From the NCBI GenBank assembly GCA_947462335.1, contig OX381708.1:6324001-6388000 (forward strand): a stretch of 64,000 nucleotides of DNA, in the 5' to 3' direction. The notes beneath the pieces are model-generated. The model ran no database searches. It saw only the letters and a program-made list of their open reading frames with translations, and was not told the origin of the DNA. Positions within the stretch are counted from its first letter, which is position 1. Each line of letters opens with the position of its first letter. The position numbers and the translations under genes were made by a program. Positions 21,790-32,958 of the stretch are shown here, in pieces. Origin of the DNA: Harmothoe impar. Taxonomy: Eukaryota > Annelida > Polychaeta > Phyllodocida > Polynoidae.

Positions 21790-23592
21790 ATGGAGGATGA
21801 CAGTATGGCAGCAGCAGTCCGCACCCTCTGGGAGGAGGGGCTATTGGTAGACTACACCATCGAAGTGGACGACAAAGAGTTCAAGGTCCATAAGGATATA
21901 ATGGCCACTGCCAGTGACGACTTCAAGGCCCTGCTGACTGGAGCTCTCGGTCAGAGTCAAACAGACAGGGTTACACTTCATGACATCAGTTCTGATGCGG
22001 TGTCCATCATGATTCAGTTCATCTACACAGGTCGGTTTGACTGTCAGGAAGTGAACACAGAAGACTTCCTTTCTTGTGCCGTGTACCTTCAGATTTCTGC
22101 TGCCATTGAGGAGTGCACCAAGCTTCTGGTCGACAAAGTCAACCTACAAAACTGTTTTGACATTCTCTCAATCTTCCAAACCTACAATGTGGAGAGTGGT
22201 ATTGAACAGACGACAAAGTTCATCAAGTGCAATATAAATTACCTCATGCGAGCCTGCCCTGTTGAAATGCTGTTCAATGAGTTTCAGTGTTTTATGGACT
22301 TCTGGCCAAGATCTGAATACATTCTGGTATACTACATCATTGAATGGATCGCTGCAAATAGGGACCATCGTATACAGCACTGGAACGAGCTCATAAGTCG
22401 AGTCCGGTTTTCCCTGATGACTCCCAAAGGAATCTATTTACTAAAAGAGTGGCAATTGGAAAACCCTGAATCCCTGATTCAGAACCTTGTTGAAGCAGCT
22501 GAGGCATTCCACAACCTGCCGACCCACCTTAAAGTGCTGGACGAATCAGAACAGAGCCGGGTGAGGGGGGACCCTGTACCTATCTGCTACACGGCCACTG
22601 ACGAGTCATCCAGTGTGTTCTACTCTCTACAGGACGGGAAGTCATGGAAGCAGCACCGAGCAGAATCAGCACCAAGCTTGTTAGAGGGGATAGCTGCTCA
22701 CATAACAGTCAACAATTACCTCATCATATGCGACTCTCATTACGACAGGTTGGAAGAAGAGTATCTAACCCAGGGGTGGCACATATTTGACCCCCGTACC
22801 TCATCATGGTCTACTATGGCACCCATGAGGGTATCCCGGGATGGCTTTGCTCTCGTGCATCACAACAAACATCTGTTCGCGCTCGGGGGATGTAGAGGAA
22901 AGAGGTACGCTGCACCACCACCAGGTGTCACCCATGTCATAGAAAGATATGACTTTGAAAGCAACATGTGGGAAGTTATCCAAACCAAGCTCCCCCTTGG
23001 CCTAGAGCGCCACAGTGCCAATGTGATTGGAGACCGTATCTATGTTACTGGAGGTTGTGGCAAGGAGTCAACACATGAGTCAAGTTGTAAATCCACTAGA
23101 CATATTTGTCTCGATCTGTCCACAAACACTTGGCAAACCAGAGCACCTTCTCCAATGAGTGTGATTTCCCCTGATCTGAATGATAGGATGAATGTCATGA
23201 AGCTTTGGGGGGAGGAAGTTCTGTTCAAGTTCAAGGGGTTTGTGATGCACTACTACAGCCCCTCAGCTGACCAGTGGTCACAGATGGACTGTTTGTCAGA
23301 TATCGACAGCAAATTTGTTCACTGGCACTGTCCCTTGGCAATAGTAGACCAGAGCACTCTGTACCTTCATTCGTTTGGCTATGCTGTGAAAGAGAACAGC
23401 ACTGACAGCAACTATGACAAGGATGGCGACCGTGAGGTCCTTAACGGCTGTGTCAAATTGACCATGGGAAAGAAGGGGGAGAAAATCTCTGAAGTCAAAC
23501 TGGATGACTTTCCTATTGACGTAAACGGTCATTTAGCGTTTGGATACAGCTACATGACGGCATTACTCGCAATACAACCGCAGAAGAAATAG
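21790..23592 (+). CDS. BTB-BACK-Kelch protein, copy 3 (intact, 600 aa)
   Basis: The frame is open from 21466, but a strong acceptor (TTTCTTTTCTTCCAG, ending 21750) lies inside it. The exon start CTGTGGA matches the exon starts of copies 2 and 4, so the ATG at 21790 (MEDDSMAAAV) is the preferred start. BTB/POZ covers residues ~17-113 (VDYTIEVDDKEFKVHK), BACK ~118-215, LPTH is at 243-246, and a Kelch propeller fills ~265-600, with HLFALGGC, IERYDFESNMWEV, RIYVTGGC and CLDLSTNTWQ blades. By family it is a Cul3 ubiquitin-ligase substrate adaptor; the substrate is unknown. The whole coding region is one exon. The stop TAG is formed by the first unit of the 33-bp satellite that follows. It is the only undamaged copy of the four in this window. 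Confidence 0.92.
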   Translation: MEDDSMAAAVRTLWEEGLLVDYTIEVDDKEFKVHKDIMATASDDFKALLTGALGQSQTDRVTLHDISSDAVSIMIQFIYTGRFDCQEVNTEDFLSCAVYLQISAAIEECTKLLVDKVNLQNCFDILSIFQTYNVESGIEQTTKFIKCNINYLMRACPVEMLFNEFQCFMDFWPRSEYILVYYIIEWIAANRDHRIQHWNELISRVRFSLMTPKGIYLLKEWQLENPESLIQNLVEAAEAFHNLPTHLKVLDESEQSRVRGDPVPICYTATDESSSVFYSLQDGKSWKQHRAESAPSLLEGIAAHITVNNYLIICDSHYDRLEEEYLTQGWHIFDPRTSSWSTMAPMRVSRDGFALVHHNKHLFALGGCRGKRYAAPPPGVTHVIERYDFESNMWEVIQTKLPLGLERHSANVIGDRIYVTGGCGKESTHESSCKSTRHICLDLSTNTWQTRAPSPMSVISPDLNDRMNVMKLWGEEVLFKFKGFVMHYYSPSADQWSQMDCLSDIDSKFVHWHCPLAIVDQSTLYLHSFGYAVKENSTDSNYDKDGDREVLNGCVKLTMGKKGEKISEVKLDDFPIDVNGHLAFGYSYMTALLAIQPQKK

Positions 23593-24560
23593 GCCACCTC
23601 AGACGCGATCTAGCCTAAGAAATAGGCCACCTCAGACGCGATCTAGCCTAAGAAATAGGCCACCTCAGACTCAATATAGCCTAAGAAATAGGCCACCTCA
23701 GACGAAATATAGCCTAAGAAATAGGCCACCTCAGACTCAATATAGCCTAAGAAATAGGCCACCTCAGACGAAATAAAGCCTAAGAAATAGGCCACCTCAG
23801 ACGAAATATATAGCCTAAGAAATAGGCCACCTCAGACGCGATACAGCCTAAGAAATAGGTCATCTTAGATGCAATGCAGCCTTAGAAATAGGGCGTCTCA
23901 GACGCAATATAGCATAAGAAATAGGTCATTTCAGATTCAAAACAGCCTAAGAAATAGGCCATCTCAGACGCAATGCAGCCTAAGAAATAGGCCATTCAGA
24001 CTCAATATAGCCTAAGAAATGTCAGACTAAATGTACGCAATACAGCTTTAGAGATAGGCCATTCATATGCAATATAGCCTGAGAAATAGGTCATCTCAGA
24101 TGCAATACAGCCTAAGAAATAGGCCATTCAGATGCAATGCAGCCTTAGAAATAGACCATTCAGATGCAATATAGCCTGAGAAATAGGCCATTTCAGATGC
24201 AATGCAGCCTAAGAAATAGACCATTTCAGATGCAATGCAGCCTAAGAAATAGACCATTTTAGATGCAATGCAGCCTAAGAAATAGACCATTTCAGATGCA
24301 ATACAGCTTACAAAATAGGCCATCTCAGATGCAATATAGCCTGAGAAATAGACATTCAGATGCAATACAAACCTAGGAAATAGGCTGTCTCAGATGCAAT
24401 ATAGCCTGAGAAATAGACCTTTCAAATGCAATACAGCCTAAGAAATGTCAGACTGAATACAGGCCACACAGGCTATGAAAGTGCAGATTGAATGTAGGCT
24501 AATAAATAGGTTTTGGCAGACTCGTTACAGCCTAAGGAATAGACCGTGTTTGCCTGAGTA
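23588..24560. repeat. 33-bp satellite, ~29 units, starting at the Kelch stop codon
   Basis: The unit AAATAGGCCACCTCAGACG plus CGATCTAGCCTAAG is tandemly repeated. The first four units are nearly identical; units degenerate and vary in length towards 24560. The first unit overlaps the last Lys codon and stop of Kelch copy 3, so the array is probably its 3' UTR. Minus-strand repeats of 'ASEMVYFLGCI' are by-products of the period being a multiple of three. Confidence 0.92.
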
Positions 24561-25142
24561 ACCAGCTGTAGTAGATTTTGGCAGTCCAAACCAGTTGTCT
24601 TCATCAGTCGCATGGAGTAGTCTTGATCATCAGGCATGACATTCTCGCGAGGAAACTGGTCATACATGTTCCTTAAACGCCCAGCGCCCTTATAGAGAGG
24701 GCTGAGTACCTGTCCCGGCTCCCCTCCGACTGTCGCTGGAGGGGTACTGAGATCTGCACCTTTAACTGTCCACAAAACCTCACACAACTAGGAAGTTTTA
24801 CCAAAGTGATCCTTTTTTGGGACACTTGAGCCCCTACAAGTCATGTGACTGTTGTTATCAACCTCAGAGTGACTATTATAGCTTACTCAAGTAAAACTTC
24901 TGGAACCCCCTGCAGTTACTTAGTCATATATGGGTATCTGCATATCTTGGGAAACAACTGTATGGTCAGTTCCTTGACAGGTTCATATAACACTCACTAG
25001 GCGGGGGGGGTCAACTTGTTGTATGTATGTCAGTTTACGTATCAATCGGTCGGTAGAACTCAACTGGTGCTGTCAACATTTTCTTTGCCTTATAAGCCAG
25101 GTGCTACACAAACATAAAACGGCTCATGAGGTGATAAAGAAT
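24561..25142. other. Spacer with an unassigned open frame on the minus strand
   Basis: 24473-24787 (minus) is open for 104 codons (MCEVLWTVKGADLSTPPATV at its start) but partly overlaps the satellite and matches no domain known to me. Nothing else is seen. Confidence 0.3.
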
Positions 25143-25480
25143 AGTGTTGTTGTCTGAGGGCAGTTATTTATTACTAGCTGGGGGGGGGGGGGGCTTGGTG
25201 GATTTTCCCGAAATGGCAATTTTTTTCCGACCCCCTACCAATTAGCCGAAAGTTATCTACACCCCTCCCCTTTATCGCATGTGCCTGTGGAATCATGCAT
25301 GGTCACGAGTATCTAAATGGACCATATTTTATCATGCCCCCACCTCCCCCCACGACCATGGAGGCTTTTCCTGTTATGCCCCGGCCCCCCCTCCACCCAC
25401 CAAGGACCTGTCTTTTTTATTATGACCCCCCCCCCTATATCCACCAAGTCCCCCCAGCTGGCAATAAATGACTCGGCCAT
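25143..25480. mobile_element. G-rich MITE, GGCCATAATG..CAGCTGG type
   Basis: The left side TTATTTATTACTAGCTGGGG and the right side (cccagctggcaataaatgac) form a loose inverted repeat around runs of G and C. It is related to 4690-4905. Confidence 0.5.
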
Positions 25481-25832
25481 AATGTGCTGACAAACCAAGT
25501 ATATTGCAGGTAATTAGCCTATATTCCTAAAGGCCACAGCAAAATAAAAAGCTTTACGAATTTTGGCTTTCAAAGACAAAAATTTAATTCTGATAAGCGC
25601 ACACCCCTCACACCCAGTTTATCCCAATTTATGCTGTTTCAGTCCCGTGTTTGACCTTATAAGCACACAATAAACTTTTAAAACTAAATATTCTATCATG
25701 TTTCTCATAGGTAACTATTCATTTGGGCAAAGAAATTCACATATTTGTGGGGGGTTTCACAGTCCAAAATTGGTCCAAAATGGGGGGTTTGCGCTTATTA
25801 GGGGATGTGTGCTTTAGGTCGAATACGCACGC

Positions 25833-26169
25833 ACGGGATAGCTCTCCCAACATTTAGAGCGTTATCTTAATCTGACTAATAAGATGATCTTACTTGTCTT
25901 AATCCCATTTTAAGACTAAGTATTACTATTACTATCTAGCATAATACCCCTGTTTTTTTTCTTCGGTTTCAATCCTATCTTAAACTAGATCTTTTTTTTT
26001 CCTATTTCAATGCTATCTTAAACTATCTCAATCCTATCTTAAGACTTATCTTAGACTATCTTAAAAGTAATACTGCCTAATTTGAGAAACTGCCCCAAAA
26101 TAAGACACTGAATTAAGATTAAGATGATGCTCTAAACGTTTGTCCTCTCACTTGGGAGAGCTATCCCGT
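25833..26169. mobile_element. MITE, ACGGGATAGCTCTCCCAA family
   Basis: The ends ACGGGATAGCTCTCCCAA and TTGGGAGAGCTATCCCGT are perfect 18-bp inverted repeats. Subterminal TAGAGC and ATCTTAATCT are also inverted. The interior repeats CTATCTTAAACTA-like phrases. Confidence 0.85.
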
Positions 26170-26266
26170 AATTGCATCAAATACGGTATGTCAAACACAG
26201 CAGGTGTTAGTCAAGCTATTGAATGGGTTATTCTTGTAGTGACAAATGTCAGTATAGCAAGCACTA

Positions 26267-26415
26267 CCCAGTAAACAAATAACGTTATACACCATTTTAT
26301 AACGTTATATAACGTTACATGTCAACGTTTTTCTAAGGCTCTTTAATATGAAATAACGTTATGTAAAATTTAAAACGTTATTTTGACGTAAAATAACGTT
26401 TTTTTGTTAGCTGGG
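26267..26415. mobile_element. MITE, CCCAG..AACAAA family, TA target
   Basis: It is flanked by TA (26265-26266, 26416-26417). The ends CCCAGTAAACAAA and TTTGTTAGCTGGG are inverted. The interior carries repeated AACGTTAT palindromes. It shares the CCCAG terminus and TA target with the 86-bp element at 50969-51054. Confidence 0.75.
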
Positions 26416-26449
26416 TACTGTTATGAGGCTGATAACATATATTTTATAA

Positions 26450-26760
26450 ACACTGTTAGTCATTTTACTAAAGGTATTTTATACACTGTTTTGTCATTGT
26501 GCTAAAGATATATGTTGTACTCATTGTCATTTTGCTAAACATACATAGCCATTGTGTTAAAGTTATGGGTACACTGTTTTGTTCCTGTACCATAGGTATA
26601 GTGTACTCTGTTTATTGCATATTTACTAAAGATAGAAACTGTCATATACACATATATATCAAGTATACTCTATTTTGTCATTGTACTAAGGATATATGTA
26701 CAGCCATTGTGCTAGAGATGTAGTTGTACTGTTTTGTCATTATACTCAGGATATAGTATG
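26450..26760. repeat. Degenerate tandem repeat, ~40-bp unit
   Basis: A unit like TTTTGTCATTGTACTAAGGA followed by TATATGTAC recurs about eight times with many changes. Confidence 0.6.
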
Positions 26761-27900
26761 TCTACAATAAAGGTCTATTTTGGCGCAGGTTCTCATATAG
26801 GCGGAGATATCGTTTAAGCAAAGCGGAGAACAGGGTACTCAATTTTTCATAGATTTTGATACAGGTATATATCTTTTAAGGGAAGACCCTCACGTACAAG
26901 TGTGCTAAAAAGGGCCATTTTCTCTTCAAGTACTTTGTGCAAATCCTGTTGTATTCCACCTGAGCATAAGACAAGTTTCCCTTGTGAAGCTTGCGTATTG
27001 TGGTCATACTTTATTTCGCTGGGTATATATTTTCGCTATATTCACGGAAATGAAAAATCCGCGAAATTCTTATATGCTAGAGTATGGAATAAATACCCGC
27101 GAATTAGTCTTTTTTGCCACCTCAGCGAAAATTTACACCCGTGAATATAAGTTCTTTCACAGTATATCACTGCACTAGTTTAGGGATTTACAATTGTTTT
27201 ACATTTGCTGTAAAGACCGATTTTACACACAACTTTAGATACATTTACAACAAATTTTACCCTAGATGTAATACTGAACAAGGCTCTTTGCATCAGCTTT
27301 ACATCCTAAAATCCTAATTCTAAAAGGACCCCTACATCCAAAAATACCTGACAATAAAATAATATTTTACTACAATTTTTGATGACTTGTCTTCTGTTAT
27401 CTAAACATTATCTAAACATGGCGTGTGTTGTGACATGGTTGCGTTTGGGGGCATGCCCTCCGAGAAAATTTTGAAAATCCAGAATCAGAATGATGCAATT
27501 TCCTGCAATTTGGTTGTCTGGTCTGATGATACTTCTGAAGTCTACCCCCCCCCCTACATGAGGGAAAGAAATTTCTCGTTGGATCAGGACGAATCGTAAG
27601 GAAATGTCAGAATAAAGATGTTTGAAAACCTGTAAACAGTATAACTTGATTCAAGAAACTCTGTTGTAACATTTCTATCATATCTATATATTTGCTCAGG
27701 TTAATAATTCAATATTCAATTTGGTAACAACAAATCTTATCATGCTAGTTTTAAGGGGTTTGTTTTGGTAAAGTTCAACTTCACATGTGTAGGGCTCAGA
27801 TTACCTGCGACTTGATGGTAAACCCGCAAGGGGGGGGGGGGGGTATCACTCAGGTTATCCCACTCCCTTCTATACCATACCAATCCAGTAATGTAGGACA
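26761..27900. other. Intergenic sequence without recognised genes
   Basis: AT-rich. Short open frames have no domain. An inverted pair (atttcgctgggtatatattt near 27010 and tatattcacgg.. phrases) suggests repeat remnants. A G-run lies at 27831-27843. Confidence 0.35.
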
Positions 27901-27904
27901 TGTG

Positions 27905-28575
27905 GAGGTGGACAGGCAGATGAGTGGTGTAGAGGTAGCCTACTGGAAACCAGTGATAAGGGCCTGGGTTTGGTTCCCGAAGCATCTAATCGAAAACCAC
28001 TTATCACCTGTATGCGACCCCCCACATATACATTCCCCTTGTGTAAGTGGGCACCTTCCTGATGGGGACATGACGGAGTAGGGAGCCTTCCACAATACCA
28101 ACGGGCATACCGGATTCGTAAAAGGTGGGGTCTCATGCCTTACTGCTGTGATCAGTCACATAAGCTGTTTTGGCAGCCGCGGGGCCGGGCCTTCTTGCTG
28201 GTGGTCTGGCATGGGATCCCTCTTCAGTGAACCACGTCTGAGATATTAAAGGCAGTGGTTTGCCTGGCCCTGCCTACTATGGTACCAGCCCAGGTAGAGT
28301 AACAGAACACTTGCTATCCTTCGAAAAGAGATGGGGACGTGCCCCGGTAGCGGTTTTCTCCCTCACCTCATAAATGCGGTCATTCATTTCATAGCATCGA
28401 TCATCCATAGATGCGGTCACTGCTGTATTAGGCAAGCAGCATATAAATATCTGTCCTACTACTGCAAGGCAGACTACCACTATTTGTGGCTGAGTCCTTG
28501 CCAACTTGAAATCTGTTGCTTGAGGTACTTGAGTACATGATCTGGACGTTTAACAAATCAATCGATCAATCAATC
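27905..28575 (+). mobile_element. SINE copy C with tRNA-like head and (AATC)n tail
   Basis: The longest of three copies. Near 27921-27985 it has A-box-like AGTGGTGTAGAGGTAGCC and B-box-like GGTTTGGTTCCCG, about 45 bp apart, as in a tRNA-derived RNA polymerase III promoter. The body (GGGAGCCTTCCACAATACC onward) and tail match copy B. This suggests a tRNA head, a body and a LINE-like tail. Confidence 0.7.
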
Positions 28576-28831
28576 ATCCACCCATACATGCATTTAGTTT
28601 CAAATATATGCCAGCAGAGGGATCATGAAACAACACCCATTCAGATAGGAGTGGGAAAGACTGATTAAGAGTCTATTTCTCTTGGCTTTATGATAGATCT
28701 AAATAATGATTTTTCAGAAAAGTGTAGAAAGTAACCTAGATAAGAATTTACTGAACTATTTCTAATCAACTCTTTATTCCCTTCCAGCTGTAGATGTTGA
28801 AAGGATTGCAGGTTGTAACCTCTCGTCACGC

Positions 28832-29287
28832 ATGATGGCTGCTGTCATCTTGTTGAAGGGTGCAGGCACACTCTGGCAGAAGCACCAGTTATTTGACTAC
28901 ACCATAGAAGTGGAGGGTCAACAGTTCAAGGTGCACAAAGTCATTATGGCCTCTGTCAGTGACTACTTTAACGTCATGCTGACAGGAGGTATGGCTGAAA
29001 GTCAGAGTGACAGAGTGAGGCTTCATGAACAAAGTCCACATGTTATATCCAGCATGATAGAGTATGTCTACACAGGGCAGTTTGGTGAATCTACGGCTAC
29101 TACAGAGGAACTGTTAGCGTGTGCAGTGTACCTTCAGATACCTGCAGCCATAGCAGAGTGCATCAAGCTTCAGGTCGACAAAGTTACCAAACAAAATTGT
29201 TTTGACATTCTTGCTACATTCTTACAGACAGACAGGCAGGCAGGCAGACAGGCAGGCAGGCAGGCAGGCAGGCAGAGTATTGTGTAA
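28832..29287 (+). pseudogene. BTB-BACK-Kelch copy 4, truncated
   Basis: The acceptor CTTTATTCCCTTCCAG (ending 28787) and exon start CTGTAGATG match the other copies; the ATG at 28832 opens MMAAVILLKGAGTLW. The BTB/POZ domain is complete (~residues 18-115), but in the BACK domain, just after NCFDILATF, the sequence runs into a CAGG microsatellite and stops (DRQAGRQAGRQ..). The rest of BACK and the Kelch propeller are absent from the next 1 kb. A BTB-only protein of 151 residues could still be made and might act as a competitor for partners, but truncation decay is the simpler reading. Confidence 0.82.
29221..29275. repeat. (CAGG)n microsatellite at the truncation point
   Basis: About 13 units of CAGG/CAGA follow directly on BACK-domain coding sequence and mark the breakpoint of Kelch copy 4. 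Confidence 0.9.
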
Positions 29288-29309
29288 AAGATGGCCTCAC
29301 TCCAAAGGA

Positions 29310-29580
29310 TACCTGTCACAAGCTTCTAAATAAGTTGACACTTGACAGCAACCATTTGGAATTTCATTCATCATCTAGACTGTAGAAAAAAAATTGAAAA
29401 TCGGTGCTGTCAACTGTCAATTTACAGAATTCGGCTGTCACAAGCTGTTCTGAATAAGTTTGCACTTGACAGCAACCATTTGGAATTTCATTCATCATCT
29501 GGACTGTTGAAAAAAATTGAAAACGGGTGCTGTCAACTGTCAATATACAGAGTTGACAGTTGACAGCATCCATTTTCAAA
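29310..29580. repeat. Two ~120-bp tandem units plus inverted end
   Basis: TTGACAGCAACCATTTGGAA and GGTGCTGTCAACTGTCAAT recur with about 120-bp spacing, followed by an inverted piece (AGTTGACAGTTGACAGC). T- and A-rich sequence follows to 29770. Confidence 0.7.
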
Positions 29581-30089
29581 AAAAAATTTCGAAAATTTTT
29601 TTTTTTCAAACTCAATTTTTTCAATTTGTCAAAATGTTGTTTTTTTCAAAAAAAAAATAATTTTAATTTCTCCCCCGAAAAAATCTTTTTCTTTCCAAAA
29701 ATCATTTTTTCCCAAATTTTTTTTTTTCAAAGATCACATTTTTTTCCGAAATCACTTTTTGGCCCTTTTGGGCCACTGTACATGTGCCATATTTTAAACA
29801 TGTGTATTTCATGTGGAAATGATTTGCACAAAATTCGATCTTATTGCTGATAAAGTTTTCATACACAGTACACTATTATCTCCATTATCCTTTGTAAAGC
29901 CCCACCTATAAGCTGAATGTGAGTTTGGCGAAACAAATTCGGCTATATGGAAAAAGAACATGCCAAAATAAATTCTGCTTATAGGCTAGGTTTTACGGTA
30001 GTTAATCCCAATCTACGTTCGGCAGATATTTCGGCCTGTACAATAGAGGAACGGTTCCAGTTTGTTGGTGATATAGACAAAACTCCACG
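29581..30089. other. T-rich spacer with a partial TACCGTA-type repeat
   Basis: 29885-29998 holds CCCCACCTATAAGCTGAATG at one side and CTTATAGGCTAGGTTTTACGG at the other, a decayed relative of the element at 58488-58713. No gene. Confidence 0.4.
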
Positions 30090-31100
30090 CCATTGACATA
30101 CATGCACATCATACTTCAAGAGTTAAAGCTGGGTCACATAGGCCAAAATCAAGGTCCTGCCAATAGATCTGAGGAGGAAATATTTGCAAGGAATACTATG
30201 TTACAGGCTGATAATGCTCAACTCACTGGTACAAAACAGAGTCACTCGAGCTGCGGACGTGTCCAATTTTCTCCACCTTTCAATACTTATAACAGTTGGA
30301 ACAATATCTCATCTACTATCAGAATGGCTGACAATAGTGTCACTTTTAAGAGTATGCTTTAAAGTAGCTTATTCAAGTACTTTGATACCACCTGGAGCTA
30401 TGAGCTCCAATTCACAAACCTGTAATTATAGTGAGTGATGATTGTACTACATATATTCTCTCTTGTCACCTCGAAAGCCCAGCGACGAAGATACTGCAAA
30501 TGAACTTTTTCGTTGAATTTATTCAACTTGGCTGGCACACTTAAATATATACAAAACTTACAAAGTCTTTGTATTGTATTAGTAACGCAGGCTTTTGAGT
30601 CGCATCATACTCACATATCTATTTCTATTTTTATTCAAGTATCAACTCATTGTATGATTGTTAACTGTCCTGCATATGATACTATGAATATGTATCTTGA
30701 CCACTTGGTCTATAGAACAGTAGGGTATGCAATATAAAATGCTGCTTCTTATTGTAAAACCCCTGTTGATTGAACCCTCTCCATGCCTTTGGGTCAGATG
30801 AATATCACCATCATATATGTATGGTATTCCTCAACATGTATCCACTATAAGAATTTGGTATCACCTCATATTCATCTACCCTCCACCTCCCTAAGTAATA
30901 TCACCACAACTGACTTTTGTGTAAGTTCTCATGCAGTAATAACGAAATGGAGGTACTGTAGCCAAAAATGCAAATGTAATTAATCATTTATTGTATGTGT
31001 CAACCTTCTCTGTAATTCGATTGAAACAAATATAATTGTATGTACTTTTATATTTTTCGTGATTGCAGAATAAAAACCTTGCAAATTGAAATTGAATTGA
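30090..31100 (+). mobile_element. 3' fragment of a non-LTR retrotransposon
   Basis: The phrase YNSWNNISSTIRMADNSVTF followed by KSML (near 30290-30360) resembles the C-terminal end of CR1/Jockey-type ORF2 proteins. A stop interrupts at 30359. About 650 bp of AT-rich 3' UTR follow, ending AATAAAAACC and an ATTGA-type tail at ~31078-31098. Confidence 0.45.
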
Positions 31101-32958
31101 TCACATGATGTCGAAGGCTGAGTGTGATATGACCCAGCTTCAAAGAGTGATGTATGATGTACATGTATGTTAATAAGTGGGGTTTTGTGTTTATTACATG
31201 GCCCTACAGTCTTTTAATGAAGAAAAATCAACAAATTTGGAAGCCATGGAGTATGACTACACCGTACTCCATGGGGGCATGGAGTACGGAGCTCCCATAG
31301 GCTTAGCATAGAGAAGGCCGTACCACCATGTAATAAAGACATTTAACTGACACAGCTAAATATTTTAGTTTTTTCTATGGTTTCCAATTTGAATGACTTA
31401 ATTTTTGTTTAGGCCATCACCTAGTAATATATGAGCTTTCAGTTGTTAAGGTAATCTAATGAGGGAGCTGACTGAAATAAATAAAGGTTGATACCGGTCA
31501 TAGTGCATTTGTTATACACGTTTATGTCCAAGGGGTATAACAGTTGATTGGGTAGGATGGATCATCATCCAGTCTTGGAATTCACAGGTCTGGGCTGGTT
31601 TGTGATCATTTCATTTTCTTTGTGGTTGGTTTAGCCAGTAAATTGTTAATAAAAAGTATGGTATTGTTGACAGAATTTATGGATGGCACGCTGTCTGGAA
31701 TTGTGACATGTACTCAAGGTCCAAAGTGATGAAGATTTCAAAGAAGATTTAAAATGAATCAGTCATCTTTTGTGAAGGAGGATATCTTTTGAGTTTATTC
31801 TTAATGCAACATATGTACACAGCATTAACATTAGCAACAAGGGTATGTTTAAATAATACTGTCTTTGTCATAGGAAAAACTGTATAAAATGAAATACAAT
31901 GCTTCAAACATATTGCCTCATTTTTTATTCTCATTAACTTACAATTTCCTCTTACTGCCTCCCTGAGTCATATTGAGGCGCTTCAGAATCTCTTCAAGAC
32001 TTTTACAGAAATTCCAAGTTTAATTTGAGGGTAAAGATACAAAAATTCTTCAAAATTGCATAAGAAAAACATAGGGTCGGCCCTGTTTTGATAGGGTCGG
32101 TCGGGTGACCTGGAACAAACTTTTTTTTCTGGCCTAATTTATTTCAATGCCATAAGGCATGGATTTAGGATGATACAGGATGTGTCAAACTCAGATACAC
32201 CACAGCATAGGCCAACTCAATGCAAAAGCTGCTGTCTGAAAACTTCTCCACAAACAGAATATAAGCATGCTGTTAACAAAAACATAAATGAGAGGTATTC
32301 TACATGATCTGAAAGCCTGAAGCCTTGGCTTTCATGTAGTATCAGAATATATTTGAGATTTCAAATGGGATAATGATGAACTGGAGTATAGAAACGGCCG
32401 TTTCCCCGGCTCTCAGCGGTAGAGGTAAACGCCCTACTATTAAATAGAAACGGTCTTTTCTTTTTACATTTTTGATGAAAAATATGTTAAAATTGGAAAA
32501 ATATTGACAAATTTGGTATCAAATTAAAGCTTATACTGTCAGTAGGCCTAATGCAGTCAGCTAGGAATAATTTGCATTATAACAACCTTTGCTGATCAAT
32601 AAACTCTGAATTACCAAAATGTGAAAATTGATAGCGAAAAGTCCAAATTTGTATTTATGCCCCGAGTAAAGAAAAAATTAATAAGATAAAAAACACCCTC
32701 GACATAATAATATCGAGTCAATTTACATTAAAGTGTAAAGCAAAAAAAGTTAAATAGGGGCCGGTCCATGTTTAAGCATTGTAACAAGGGACAAGATATA
32801 TTTCTTAAAATCTAGATTTAACGCAAAAAAACTCAGTCTAGGGCTCTGTACTACTAAGGGACTACTGTTTTAGAGAAATGCACTCCTGCCCCCCCCCCCC
32901 CCAAGAAAATTGACGCAATATGAGACCCTGCCAGTCCCTTGGCTAGGCGACACTGCAT
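31101..32958. other. Intergenic, repeat remnants only
   Basis: 32029-32136 is the right half of an AGGCCAAAAA MITE (GGTCGGCCCTGTTTTGATAG, then a T-run and GGCCTA). A C-run lies at 32889-32902. No gene was recognised in the remaining AT-rich sequence. Confidence 0.45.

Noticed and set aside
24096..24365. Minus-strand repeat peptide in the 33-bp satellite
   Set aside because: By-product of a period divisible by three; no start context or domain.
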